Shown here in pieces: positions 49,882 through 62,096 of a stretch of DNA of 64,000 bases (positions are counted from its first letter, which is position 1; every line of letters begins with the position of its first letter). The stretch is from assembly GCA_002794735.1 (NCBI GenBank), contig NBAZ01000003.1:310001-374000 (forward strand). The letters run 5' to 3'. This DNA comes from Pyrrhoderma lamaoense (lineage: Eukaryota; Basidiomycota; Agaricomycetes; Hymenochaetales; Hymenochaetaceae). The position numbers were made by a program, and so were the translations under genes. Under the pieces are notes generated by a model, which made no database searches, was not told where the DNA came from, and was given only the letters and a program-made list of their open reading frames with translations.

Positions 49882-51891
49882 GTATCTCTAGGCTGGACCT
49901 ATGGAAAACTTTTGAGAATTTATTAATGTTTAGAAGTCTACTAAAGAATCCTGTTCTATCGAATTGTGCTCTTTTTATGTATAACAGTCTGATTATTTGT
50001 CTGTTTACCCACTTGCATTATTTCCCACTGCTGTTTTTCACCCCTCTTTCCACTGCTTGCAATATACATTTATTTATTTCTGTCTTCAGTCTTGCTCCAG
50101 TGAGCCTTTCTTCCAAGCTGCAACCCACCTCCTTCTTGTGAATAGTTTTTGTGAGTCATAGTGTTCACCAGAGTTTTTCGACTCCTCTCTAATACTAATG
50201 ATAACAATCTCAGGCTTAGGTCTTAATATTTCGACGGGCTGAAGCTGAAACAAGCTTCAAATAGCATGTAAATAAAATGATTCACTCAGACAAATGAGAA
50301 ATACTCCAGACTGAACCGTTACAACTACATACATCTCCGTGATTCCGTGATGAAAACGTGAAAATGGTAAGAAGCTCATTAAATCCAGTGATATTCCGCG
50401 ATAACATATATAGCGGTAACTCTATAAATATTGAATAAATCAAGAAATTGATACTGCGGAAGAAACTTTAGTTCCCCCAGTCAAGCCAACTCATCATGAA
50501 ATCTGAGCCACGGAATAAAATGATGATGGAGGCGTTGGTAGTGGCTTGATACTATGGTCAAGTGATTTGTAATCCTAATTTGGCATTAAGCTGACAGTGA
50601 TGTTGGTTGAAGTACAATGTAGTTAGTCTAATTTAATCTGGAGTAAGCTTCTCTTCAATTTTATGGAAGAGTGGAATTTGATAGCAGCTAAGTTGTTTTG
50701 AACCCAACATACACTTATCTATACTTGCAATATGGGTACCGTAAGTCTGATGATCTAGAATATCACGGTGCTATGAATGTTGTAACGCGGATGAAAGATC
50801 GAAATAGAAAGCAAGAGTAAGGGTAAATTCAATACCGGCTGATATCATATAGTTTAATTGATAGTCCTATAGAAACAAATGTCAGGATAACCCATTGTAA
50901 GGATACACCAGCATTCTCAATAAGGAGCGCTCAGGCTAAATTGTACACACCTGACTAGCAATCATACCTTCTAGATTCGAAACTACGTGTGTTTGCGGGT
51001 ATCGATCTTATTGGTTAATCATTTATCTTGTGTATGTTCTATATCGAAGTGCGGGGTTTACCGGAGTCCGGAATCATGGACGTACTTCAAACATGGGAGA
51101 AGTTATTTTTCTAGCTAATTATCGAGTCCATGCCGACTCGAACTTGTCAAGTCACTAATTACCTATTGAAGCACTCTATTATTCGATTCTATATGTTTTT
51201 AGTTTTCTTCGATTTGCAAGCCGAAACGGAAGAAAATCAACAACACTGAAGGCCGATCGACAGGGTCTGTATCATGCAGTTACAGGTCCTTAAGCTGGCA
51301 ACATACTTACATGTGCCTTGGAATGGAGCCAACTCTATTCGCCTCTTGCTATATGTGATGGTTTTGCGTGTCGGCGTTACAGAGAATCACAGTTTTTGCA
51401 CTTAACAAATAATAGTGTTCAATCCAGTTTACTAAGAGAAGCTTCGTGTATTTTTGTCATGATGATGTGACTAATGTTATTTAAGGAAACACAGAGTGAA
51501 GTCTCAGATCCCGTAAACTCCAACTGGATTATGAATCGGGGAAAAATCTGTGAGTTTATTTTTTCCACTTTCATTTAGTCTCAGGGCGCAGCAAGAGTCC
51601 GAATTTCGCTTGCATAACAAGTTATAAATACACATGAATGTCTTAATCGAAATTTAAGGTATCCCCCCCCCCTTTATTAATGGCCAATAGGGGCGGGATC
51701 TGACACAAACCTGAGATAACTTGTGGTAGAACCAAGCTAGAGACTCCTCTCATCTCGGAAAAGGTATACCGTCCGAATCTCAACGGCTTCCTTCTACGTT
51801 TGTTGCCACTTTGAACATTCCTTTCTTCATCACTCTTCATCTTCAATCTTCCTCTCGGGGTTTTACTTTCTTTTTTCTTTTAGAATAACCG
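49882..51891. other. 2 kb intergenic region with C-homopolymer
   Basis: No gene supported. A C run of about eleven lies at about 51664-51674 and CT-rich sequence leads up to the start at 51892. Confidence 0.4.
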
Positions 51892-54040
51892 ATGGCTGCA
51901 GCGGACGTGAGGTTAACTTTTGGGGCGATGTTCATCGGTTGTGCTATCTCAGTGTCGTACGTCTATCCTTTCCTGGTCATTGTAGGTCCATTGTTCGCTG
52001 ACCCCGCGGGCCTCGGGTCATTTTCTACCATGAATCCCCAAACTATTTCATATTCGTATTTATACGTCACTCTAAATGTTATCCCCCTACAACAACCTTC
52101 CGAAAAATATAAATGGTATCGTCGGTTCTACATTGTGACATATATGCAGTTTCTCTGGGATAGCGGATTTGCAAGCTTATTACTATTTCCGACAATATAA
52201 AAAACGAGATCCTGAATTCCTGAGGTTGATGGTGAGTATAATCATGAGTGTTCCAAGGATGTCTCTGATGGTTGACTCTTTTTAATTGTCTTGTGCCACC
52301 TTGCTAGGTACTAGGCGTGTGGTGAGTATGGTATATGCGCTACAACGCCCCTTTCATATCCGCTTACTCCAATAATAGGCTGCTAGACCTCGTTCATACG
52401 ATATTCATCTGCCAAGGTGTATGGCATTACCTAGTGTTGAATTGGGGTAATGTTGGTGAACTAGACCATCTAACATGGTAAGTTGAAGTTTCTCTCGAAC
52501 AGGCCTGAGTGACGTCGTCCTGTGCTTACCAGATATCTATTTTATATAGGACGGTAGCTGTGAGTAAATTATATTCGTTATACGGCACCAACAGTCCGGC
52601 TATTTGATCATACTAATAATATATCTCCTAGGCAAGCATTGCTGTTACGGGTCTTATCACTTTTGTAGTGCAAATGTGAGTTTTTCTTTTCCCTTCTAGA
52701 TTAGTATCGCTGTGCTTAAATTATATAACTTTCTGGCCAGGTTTTTTGCAAATCGTGTGTGGAGATGTGAGTTTAAAGTGAATTAATATGATCCCGGCAT
52801 TTCCTCAACCAGTTCCGCAGTGAGCAAGCACAACCTAATCATTACAGTCCTAATTGTAAGCTATATCGGAGCGTTGTGGATTTGAGAGTAAATGTTAATG
52901 CCATGATTTCTAGACTGCCCTCGCTACTGTACGTTTGGGCTCGGCTTTGAGTGAGTCTCTACTCTTTCGCATCTACAAACACAGACTTATGAGTGCTTCC
53001 AGCGACTACTGTACAGATGTAAGATTCATGGCGGTGTATAACTACAACCTATCTCATAATCTTCGCACATACCTTAGGATTCGGTTGGAGCATTTTTCGA
53101 CGTTCATTCAAAAGTTTCGTGTATGTACACTGATGTTCGATTCTATCATGACAAAAAACTCATTTATAAATGCAATAAACCAGTGGCTCTTCACGTTCGG
53201 TCTAGCTCTCTCGAGCGTTATTGATATGTTGATCACTGGAGCGCTTTGCTATTACTTACAGGGCAATAGAACAGGCTACTCAAGGTATGCATCGTCTCAA
53301 GAACTTAAAAACACTTCACGAATGACAATTTGAAAAAACATAGTGTTGATGACGTCTTGCATCGTTTACTTTTATATACAATAAACAACGGACTCCTTAC
53401 CTCTTTTGCTTCTTTACTTGCCATGGTCTTTGTAAGTGCAATCTGACATGTTTATTTCAACTGATTCACCAGTTGTAGGCGGCAGCAATGCCCAGAAATT
53501 TTCTGTTTCTTTCATTACACTTTGTTATCGCTAAATGTGAGTCGTTTTTATCCACTTAGATCCACATTCTCACCAAACAATTTTGCCAGGCTACGTTAAT
53601 TCTCTTCTTGCTACTCTCAATTCTCGAGACGCTCTGAAAAATCGAGATGATTCTCATCCGATGGCTGTACATATCTCTGTTGATGGACCTAATTCTAACC
53701 CACGTTTCTTCAGACATCAGATGGTAAAAACTCTGCGCTTATCCTCAAACTCCATAAATCCCATTGACTCTCATATAGAATGATACTCGCTCTCCAGGAA
53801 GTTCTAAAGACCTTGAATGTGGAGGTAAATTACCGATCACGAGCCTGTCCATGGATCCGACAACCACCGTAGATAGCGTTCAAGTAAGTTGCTTTCGCTA
53901 AGATTTGGATTTGTGTGTAACATGTCGAATAGGTGCACATCAATGTCGAACAAACCATTCATCGCGATGATGACTTGAGTCCACCGGCAAGTATCAAAGG
54001 GCACTACTTGAGCAACAAACTAGACCAGGAGGGAAATTAG
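51892..54040 (+). CDS. DUF6534-domain multi-pass membrane protein
   Basis: A typical basidiomycete DUF6534 protein with seven predicted helices. Exons that fit together are 51892-51956 (MAAADVRLTFGAMFIGCAIS), 52150-52231, 52308-52321, 52379-52477, a 10 nt exon 52550-52559, 52632-52676 and several more to the stop at 54038-54040. Hallmarks are QAYYYFRQYKKRDPEFLRLM, VWLLDLVHTIFICQGVWHYL, TVAASIAVTGLITFVVQMFF, NRVWR, SKHNLIITVLI, the helix ending SSVIDMLITGALCYYL, RLLLYTINNGLLTSFASLLA and CYVNSLLATLNSR, the last being the family signature. One missing T near 52813 restores FSAVSKHNL. Role unknown; the C-terminal tail is hydrophilic. Confidence 0.9.
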
Positions 54041-54495
54041 TGTATCCTGTTATTTGTACCCAATCATGCGGATGAGACTGTTACGAAACTCGGTGATCGA
54101 TGTTTATTGTACTCCCTTGTACTTTGTTTTGTTTATACCTATTTTGATTTGTGGAATTGTCCGAACCTCATTCGAAGGCAAACTGTATGTTATAGATTTT
54201 TCGGTCACCTTACTTAATGGTGACATCCTGCTTTACCTCACTTGATAACATGACACACTTTCACTTTTTTAGTTTCGTATAGTATGTAATTTGCTGGAAC
54301 TATAAGATACGAGCTCTGCTTATACATATGATCACAATATCACCGTGGATAAAGCTATGCCTCCTGACGTCAATAAGACAATAGGTGTCCATGATCTTTG
54401 GAACGAACTGGCTGAGCTGGTTTGATTAGAAACGGCGTTAACCGTACTGTTTTTTCCTGTCAGTATAAGCTGAAGTAATTAATGTTATTGATTAG
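54041..54495. other. Intergenic region
   Basis: 3' flank of the DUF6534 gene and of the small secreted-peptide gene. No gene seen. Confidence 0.4.
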
Positions 54496-54746
54496 TTAGT
54501 GTAAGAGGTTGTAGATGTTGTGACGTACTGAAGTATCACACGATCCTGTCGAACAAGCGAGGTTGTTATTGGAAGCAACAAGACCCTCCATTCCTGCGTC
54601 TATCGGTACTGGGCTTGGGGAAGCATATGCTGTGAAACGATTAGTGATTGACTCATGGACGAGAATTATCCGATGAAGAGCTATCACGAACCTGTCGAAG
54701 CGAACATACCTGCAATAAGTACGAGAAACGTTAGACGAGTGTTCAT
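54496..54746 (-). CDS. Small secreted peptide precursor (56 aa, two Cys)
   Basis: Two exons, 54746-54710 and 54629-54496, flank an 80 nt GT-AG intron (GTATGT...CACAG). The product begins with a short signal peptide, MNTRLTFLVLIAAYA, followed by SPSPVPIDAG, then ACSTGSC and a tail ending NIYNLLH. The intron sits in the signal-peptide codons, as in the gene at 16958-17212, and both start their mature part with a Pro-rich stretch before a two-Cys motif. A TATATATA on this strand lies at about 54959-54966, some 210 nt upstream. No family is recognised; a secreted effector or peptide signal is possible. Splice, frame and signal all agree but expression is unproven. Confidence 0.55.
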
Positions 54747-55930
54747 ATTGTCTTGATAGCGTCAAAAAAGAGTGAGATTCTTGGTATAGTGTAAATGTGG
54801 TATATGTGTTAAAGTAATAATGAAAATAGTAGATGTCAAAGATGTAGCGCAGTTATTTTAAAAGAAGGTTTTGGGTTCCGATGATTACTTCGGATTCGGT
54901 ACGACAGATGGACTCGATCAACGGCCTGGGGAACTAATGAGCACATCTAACCCCGCCTATATATATGGAGTACACAACCTCTCAGAAAAACAAAGGGAGA
55001 AATTCTGTTGTATGGCAGCGTTGCATCCATAGAGGTTCTAGATCATAAAGAGTACAAATCTCCCGCTAATTACTTTGTTTGGACATGAGATCGGTAGGTA
55101 TAAATGACGAAAGAAGAAACAGTTGCTGAAGACAAAGAACAATGTATGGTGATGAAAGTACACAGATTTTCACACACGCACAGACTGCTGTTGGGATGTT
55201 GTTATAAAGAAGAATTCAGGAGTTTATTGATTCTTTGATTTATCGCTTTAGAAACAATGCTTGCCTTATCTGGACTGAAAGAAACCCTAGGAAAGGTTTA
55301 CGTTCCGTTAGTGATTTCACATCGGATCTAGGAATGTTCCATTGATTGTGTGGATGAATCCCATTGGATTAGAGATGTTTTAGCCCGTTTTCCTGTTGCT
55401 AGCTGAAGTAGATGGTGCAGAAGAAAAGGATAATATATGGAAAAAAATGCTTACTTGTTACACCACTCCCGTTTCAAGGTGGAAACCGATTAAAAAATAA
55501 GGTTTCCTGTGTACTATGATCCATATCACTACAAGTAAATTTTCTTGAAAGCCAATACTGAAATAAGAAACTTTCTTGTTCGAGGTCGGTCTGACTTAGC
55601 CATCTCCAACAATGTTTGTGTAGTTCAGAAATTTTGCTCAGAAAAAAATGACGTGTACTTCCCCCGGAGCGTTCTCAGAAAAAGTCTCGCTCCAATAGTG
55701 AGAACAGTGGGGTTTAAAGAGAATTTCATAAATACGAAAATTCATCATATGTGCGTGTATGTGATAATGTGTATATATTTAATATAAACCCGACTACAAA
55801 TGGTAATGCAAAGTCGATGCGTCAAAGTGGCAATTGCTCATCACGTGTATCTTATTGCTCTAAGCTACCTTTACTTATACTTCAGAGATTGTTTTGCCAC
55901 TTAAGGTTTTCTCTCCTCGCAATCAGCATC
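54747..55930. other. Intergenic region
   Basis: No gene supported; the frame at 55545-55787 has no recognisable features. Confidence 0.4.
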
Positions 55931-56427
55931 ATGTCAAGAAGTGGAGGCAGCTCTAGCTTGTCTATGGAAGAGGATTCATCCCCCGGGGTTGTTGAAGTTG
56001 AAGATACTATGTCTATGATCGAGGTAAGTTATATTTTGGTGCTACGTCTAGTCGGATCATCTAACCCGTCATCGCTGAGGCGTAGATTATTGCTAACGAC
56101 CGTTTGGGACGCAAAGGTTCGTTTGACCAAATAACCACGTCTGAACAATATGCTGTGGACTCACAAATAATCAATAATCATAGTTCGAGTCAAATGTAGC
56201 CCAGATGACACGGTTGGTGATCTCAAGAAACTCATCGCTGCTCAGACAGGAACGGATCCAAGTAAAATCCAATTAAAGAAATGGTAAGTGGCACTCACTC
56301 ACTACTCTGCTGATTGGGCCTCTTATGATATCTTTTCTCTTCTTTTATAAGGTACACGATTTATAAAGATCACATCACGCTCTCTGACTACGAAATTCAC
56401 GACGGCATGAGTCTCGAGATGTACTAA
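55931..56427 (+). CDS. HUB1: Ubiquitin-like modifier Hub1/UBL5
   Basis: A ubiquitin-like protein that binds spliceosome components (Snu66/Prp38 via HIND motifs) and adjusts splice-site choice; it is not conjugated through a C-terminal Gly. Four exons: 55931-56023, 56086-56116, 56184-56283 and 56352-56427, each in exact phase. Family core [60 protein letters not shown] and the C-terminal GMSLEMY are complete, including the double-Tyr-like terminus without Gly-Gly. Relative to the usual 73-residue form the annotated start adds about 28 acidic, Ser-rich residues; an internal ATG (56015 or 56012-56017) would give the canonical length, so the extension may be optional. Confidence 0.95.
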
Positions 56428-56902
56428 TGTTTAACTCTGCCTTTCGATTGTACTTTTACTATACTTGGCAAATTTCTGCTTGTATATTGTCGATGGCAAT
56501 CCCATTGTAAACAAAATAACTGTTGTAAACTACAATCCAATGATGTTAACGTACCCTCTAGAAATGGTGCCAAACAACAGTATACTACATAACTTGCGAT
56601 CTGGTTATCCGTCTTAGTAGAAATTCCCTCTTAGGCCTCTATGAGACAATTACTAACGAATGAAAAAGAAAAACTATTTTCTTCACTTTTTTGATCCTGC
56701 TACTAACATAGTGAATATATGCTTACATGTATATTCCCATAACTCTGCCTGCCTAATTTTATATCACAAACTAAACAACTTTATAAATAAGGATTACGTG
56801 ATATAATCATAGTCATGTGATATTCAGAGGAGATCCTTGTTGGCGGTGGTTCTCCTGAATTTCGATTTAATGTCTTTCTTGCTCATACGCTCTTGAATAA
56901 GA
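56428..56902. other. Intergenic region
   Basis: AT-rich spacer. The 5' exon of the F-box gene may lie in its right end or just beyond. Confidence 0.35.
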
Positions 56903-58888
56903 GTGTTCTGCTATAGTCAGAACCTCTCATCTTACTCATATATCACTCCTGGGACTACAGTGGCATGTTTGAAACTTGGAATCGGTACGTGTCTTCCATA
57001 TTATCAGAACCTCCACATACTCAGTAATATCAGTGTTTCTGCCGTAGTGGCTGAGGACCTCTTGTCGGTTAGAGAAAAACGCTTTAGACTTGAAGCTAAG
57101 AGAGAAGCTTCTTCATCATCTTTGGACTCGATACCTGTTGAAGTTCTTGAGCACATACTACTCTATTTACCATCAACAAAGGACATCTTGAAATTTGCAT
57201 TAACCTCAAAGGCGAATTATAACATATCCTTGCCATTGCTATATAACAATGTGGACTGGGTAGTCACATCTGAATCCTCCGGGAGGAACAACACCGCATT
57301 GCATAGCATAGAGTTCCTCAGGACGCACCCTGAGCTTTACGGTGCATTACGGAGTCTACGGATATCAGAGAAGCGATTGCCAGCTAATAGTAACACTACA
57401 TTGGTTCTTGACTCCTCTCGCGGAGATATTCCTCTTTTTCCAGGCAGGCATCCGCTTGCTTCAAATTTCAAAGAAACACACCGAGTTACAAGTGAGGTTA
57501 CTAAGTTATTACCTCACTTTTCAGGCCTCACAGAACTCACGCTTCGGTTTTTGACACTACCGCGCAACTTCTACGAGACTGTACATGCACTCTCTGATAT
57601 GCATCTTCGCCGCTTGATAGTTCGAAATTGTCGCCTTACTACTCGCTACCCAAGGGGATACAACCCTTTAGATCTTCAGCTTACAGAACTCACGATATTT
57701 AGTATTTACCCAAGAACCCCTTCTTATTCTGGTCTCCCAAAATTGAGGGCACTCCTTAAACTTGCATGGTGTCCGACCTTGCGAGTCCTTAGGTTGGATC
57801 GTTCTGTAGACACTGCAATAGGGTCATTGATTGCGCATGGTCTTCCGCCTTCTATCCGTTCGCTTGAGCTTGACTGGCGTTTTTTAACGAGTATCCGTGA
57901 GGGATACGGAAATCTCTTTTATTTTCTGAACAATTGTAGACACGTTCAGCACCTAGAGCTGACAGACATGGGTAAATTACATGGTATTGAACATCTTTCA
58001 AGCGAAAAACGACTATCACCCCACTCTCTTCCTTCGTTGACTAGTGTCAAAATGCCATATTACTATCTTGGGTTATTTATACGGGGGCGTCCCATTGATT
58101 CTATTGTGATTACCGATTCAATATCTCGGGAAGTAAGTAGCACAGGTCCAATGTTGAGATTCCTAAAACTTGAGGAAATATCTTCGATACTCCATGCTTT
58201 GCAGGCATCGGGGATTCAGTTGCATTCCTTGAAGTTCAACATGCGAAGATGGGATAAGGAACTGTTTTATATGCTATCGATAAAGCAAGGGATGCTAAGG
58301 GAGTTATCTATTGGATATCAAATCGGAGATATTGGCGATGTGAGTGAAGTACTCGATTATCATAAAGCTTCTTCAACTTAATAAAAACTTCCCAAGGATT
58401 TCTTCATGACTGTTGGAAATCAAATCGAGTTTCCTCATCTTGAAAAACTACACCTCTACCGCTTTGGCGATCTGATGAAGGCAAACATTGATGAACGGTT
58501 CATAGATCACAAAGAATATATGATTATATGGCAGATGTATATGCCAAATCTTTGTGAAGTCGCATTGACTTCAAATACAATATGGAGGCGGACCGAAATA
58601 CCGACCCCACAGGTTTCGCAAAAGCGCAAAACCAGATCAATTTGGGCTCAGTACTCAGTGGAACCTATGGAAGGTGTTGAGGGTCTTCTTATGCTGCCTT
58701 GCCCGAAAGACGCAAAGGCATATGAGAGTTTTGTTCGTCAGCGCCGATCCTTCCCTCCAATTCGTCTATTTCCACCTCATTATTGGCCGCCGGTACAGAA
58801 TCCCATGGAACCAATACCATTCCCTCCTCAGTTCGATGACCCGGAATTTGAAAACCTCGTTCCTTTTCAGCAGGATTTTCACCCCTGA
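56903..58888 (+). CDS. F-box protein with LRR-like repeats
   Basis: Probable substrate receptor of an SCF ubiquitin ligase. The F-box (PVEVLEHILLYLPSTKDILK, about 57135-57194) lies near the N-terminus, followed by leucine-rich helices and strands (for example LTELTLRFLTLP, RRLIVRNCRLT, LRVLRLDRSVD, SIRSLELDWRFL). The frame seems to end at 58379-58381, but a 57 nt GT-AG intron (58340-58396) that contains both stops restores it, continuing DFFMTVGNQIEFPHLEKLHL to the stop at 58886-58888. The 5' end is unresolved: there is no in-frame ATG at the start of the open region, and an acceptor (gccgtag) at about 57048 suggests a short upstream exon. No missing-base breaks occur over 2 kb. Confidence 0.75.
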
Positions 58889-59591
58889 ACCAGTTAGGCA
58901 GGTATCTGGTTCTCATTCTGGCTATCCAAGTCATAGTCGTTCACCTGTTAGTATTCTAACCTTAAGCAACATCCTTGGGTTCCCGAGAAACTTGCTACTG
59001 TATCACAAAAACGTAATTTGTCGGTAAAATCTACATTATTCTTTACAACTTTACCTTACCCAAGTCTATGTAACATGACACCCATGCATATCCTTAATGC
59101 AACTTCATTTTTGTTTCTGCCTGTGTTGCTTTGTAGTGTAGTTATAACATTTTCCGTGATACATGTATAATCAGGCATCTTGGGCCCTTTGTGATTGTAC
59201 TTATAAACAGTATTGTTCCATCTGTAGACTTGTATACCACACTGTATCATAACATATTTCATTTCTGTTGCTCGTGTAAATGGAGATATATAAAATGACA
59301 CTTTTCATACTAATTATACAAACAACACAATGATTACCGCTTATGTGCTGACATATTATCTTTCCTTGGAAACCTTTATCCCATGCTGACAACGACACAA
59401 ACGACTACCAGGTATTTCTTATAAATTCGGTGGGTCTCTCCAGGTAACGTTAATATGAGTCCCCAGACCACGTCTATCTTTCATCCTATACCCCAGTAAT
59501 TATCACCACAACCCGTTCATTTCAGAGAAGCGTTGAAAATTCTATTGACTATGATATTTCGCACGCCACACTCACTCAAAATGACCTACAT
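58889..59591. other. Intergenic region
   Basis: No gene supported between the F-box gene and the small membrane protein. Confidence 0.4.
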
Positions 59592-60060
59592 ATGGCTTTT
59601 CACGTATCGTAATATCCTCCTAAGATGAATCCTTTTCAACTCCACTTCCTGACAAGATTTTAAACTAGAATTCTTGCAGTCGCAGGCAGCACCTATCTGG
59701 AAAACAGCCCAATCAATCGCTCAATCCAAAAATCTCGGATGCATCCGTGGCTGTGGTTTAGTAAGTACTTTTTGCACAAGAAATTAGAAAATTCCAGTTT
59801 CAAACATCTTCCCCCTCCCTTGTTTTTACTTCATGACATCGTGATGGATGAAAAAATAGATCCATCCAAATTCGAGCTCAACGGCACTGATTGACCCTAA
59901 AAATTCACTCTCTTCATATCATTCTGGATCACAAAGTTTTCAGCTACCAGAAATACGTGCCGGTCACGTTCTGATAGTTCTGGTTGTTGTTATTGCCGTC
60001 CTTGTTTATCATTATCTAACAGAAAGGAAGCCCAATATCCAAGGCTTGACTAGAGCGTAA
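59592..60060 (+). CDS. Small single-span membrane protein (97 aa)
   Basis: A three-exon gene, 59592-59603 (only MAFH), 59680-59760 and 59860-60060, with GT-AG introns of 76 and 99 nt that both keep phase 0. The product is 97 residues: a polar N-terminal region with CIRGC, a Ser-rich middle (SSYHSGSQSF), then a single strong hydrophobic helix VLIVLVVVIAVLVYHYL near the C-terminus and a short basic tail ending GLTRA. That layout is typical of a tail-anchored or single-pass organelle-membrane protein. I do not recognise the family. It is convergent with the lactate dehydrogenase gene, 141 nt apart. The very short first exon is the weakest point of the model. Confidence 0.65.
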
Positions 60061-60201
60061 ATCAGTTTAGGTTATATAACACGTATTGTAGGTATAAAAG
60101 ATATAAGTCCACTACATTGTCTCGTCCATAGATAGCTACACAAATATTATGAAGAAAAAGGCCAAAAATGAGATAATATTCCTTTGAGTTGATGAGGATT
60201 A

Positions 60202-62018
60202 TCACAATTTCGCATCTCTAAACCGTGTCAGCTGTAATTTTTCATCTAGAGAGTATAATGAGTGAGGTTGATTGCAAAGCATACGAAAAAAAAAAACATA
60301 CAAGAGTTGTTGTACAAAACATGTTCTGGGCTTGGTACAGGATGCGATGTTAGTCCACGTGCATCTACCATATCAGGGACTAGTTCGCTCAGTTTTGATA
60401 TCCCAAGCAGACGCATATCCATTTCCATCTCGTCGCGTAATAGTTTTATTGCATGCTCAACTCCCTCCTGCCCATATGCACAATATGAGTAAAGGAAACC
60501 TTTACCAATACCAACAGCACTCGCACCAAGTGCTAGTGCCTTCAAGATATCTGAGGCACGCCGTACGCCGCCATCGACGAAGATATGGAAATTTGGATTG
60601 GGCCAAAGCCTTCGTTTCTTAAGTTCGTCGACAACTTCTACAAGAATCTCAAGTCCTGAGCGTGCCATATCTAATTGCCTTCCTCCATGGTTAGACAGTA
60701 CAACGCCTTGGACTCCAGCTTCGATAGCCAGTACTGTATCTTCCCAAGTTGCAACCCCTTTTAAGATGATAGGCACTACAAGTCATGACAATGAGCATAT
60801 AGTGTACCAAGTGCATACATAATGTAAGAAAAAGGGAGCTCGTACTTCTTGTAACACTTTGGAACCACTTGAGGTCACCCCAATTCAAACTTGGATCAAT
60901 GAACGACTATATCTGGTATGAGACAAATGATATCACCGGTAAGACTATGAGATAAACATACAGAAATGGCACGAGTATGACCCTCGCCCTTCTCAACTTT
61001 CTGCCCAGCACCTTCCTGGATCTTAGCTCCTGCATCGTTACCGCCGTCGTCCGCGTTCTTAGCCCTCAAGTCCTTTTCACGTCGACCAAGTTGCGGAGCA
61101 TCAACAGTAATAAACAATGCTTTGACACCGCGGGCTTCAGCATTTTGGATATATTTGCGAGTTAGCTCCCGGTTTTGGTTTACGTAGCTAATTTTAGTTA
61201 TGAGTGGATACCCATTTATAGGTACGTTAGACACTTACAGTTGCGAAAATAGGAATTGGCCGGGAACGGTAGCATCCACGATTTCGTCAAATGCGTAAGA
61301 TGCAAAAGTCGAGACCATTTGTATAACTCCCGTCTTTCCCGCAGCCCGAGTTAGACAGAGTTCTCCATCCGGGTGACCAAGTTTCCCCAATGCCATTGCT
61401 GATATGTAAAATGGCATGCTAGTTTTGACACCTAATATATCATGGCTCATATCGATCTTACTTACATCACGAAGTACTCGTGGACGGAACCACACCCGTT
61501 GAAAAGCGTGATGATTTTCTCGAATAGCAATCTCATCATCAGCGGCACTACTATAGTAGGCCCATGTTTTTGGGGTAGAATCTCCCGGGCCAGAACCTCG
61601 AAGTCGTATAAGTTGAGGATCTCAGAGATTGGAGGTCGAGCGGCAAGAAGGAGAGCACGGCGCTTCTCTGCAGGCGTTTCATCATCATCACTCTTAGGGA
61701 TGGTCTTCAGGTCGGCTAATCCAAGGAACTTCTCCTTAGGTAGTTGAGAAACAATGACATCAGGTGCATGAATTGGATCATATGCCTTCGTTGCGTCTTT
61801 CCCAGCATACTTCAATATGATTTTCGCCCCTCCCGGATGCTCTATTATAAGGTTGATAGAGTGATTATTGGATACCCCGCGAGACATGTAATATACAAAT
61901 CAATATACTTACCATCTAAGAATTCCGTGACATCATAAACCCTTCCGTGGACGATGATCCAGCACTTTTCACGGTTATTATGTTTTTGAATTAAAGCTCC
62001 AGTAATGAGTTCGGCCAT
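60202..62018 (-). CDS. CYB2: Flavocytochrome b2-type L-lactate dehydrogenase with C-terminal AKL
   Basis: An FMN-dependent alpha-hydroxyacid dehydrogenase with an N-terminal cytochrome b5-like heme domain. The start MAELITGALIQKHNN follows an in-frame stop two codons upstream, so the protein begins directly at the heme domain (HGRVYDVTEFL, HPGG after the first intron, SEILNLYDFEVLA linker). FMN-domain blocks are PFYISAMALGKLGHPDGE, FITVDAPQLGRREKDLR, PIILKGV, the active-site SNHGGRQLD and DGGVRRASDILKALALGA. One missing base at 61565-61569 (A run on the minus strand) restores ILPQKTWAYYS. A final 56 nt intron (60301-60246, GTATGT...CTCTAG) gives a C-terminus ending RDAKL, a PTS1-type signal; without it the frame ends in a poly-Phe tail. 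Yeast Cyb2 has a mitochondrial presequence, absent here. Confidence 0.88.
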
Positions 62019-62096
62019 TTCTTAGAGATAGGAGAAGTTCCTGTTATGTGGATGTTAGGAGAGGGGCTTAGGCCTTGAAGAGACGTATGGGGCGAC

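Noticed and set aside
58379..58384. Two consecutive stops in the F-box gene as evidence for a pseudogene
   Set aside because: A 57 nt consensus intron (58340-58396) removes both and keeps the frame.
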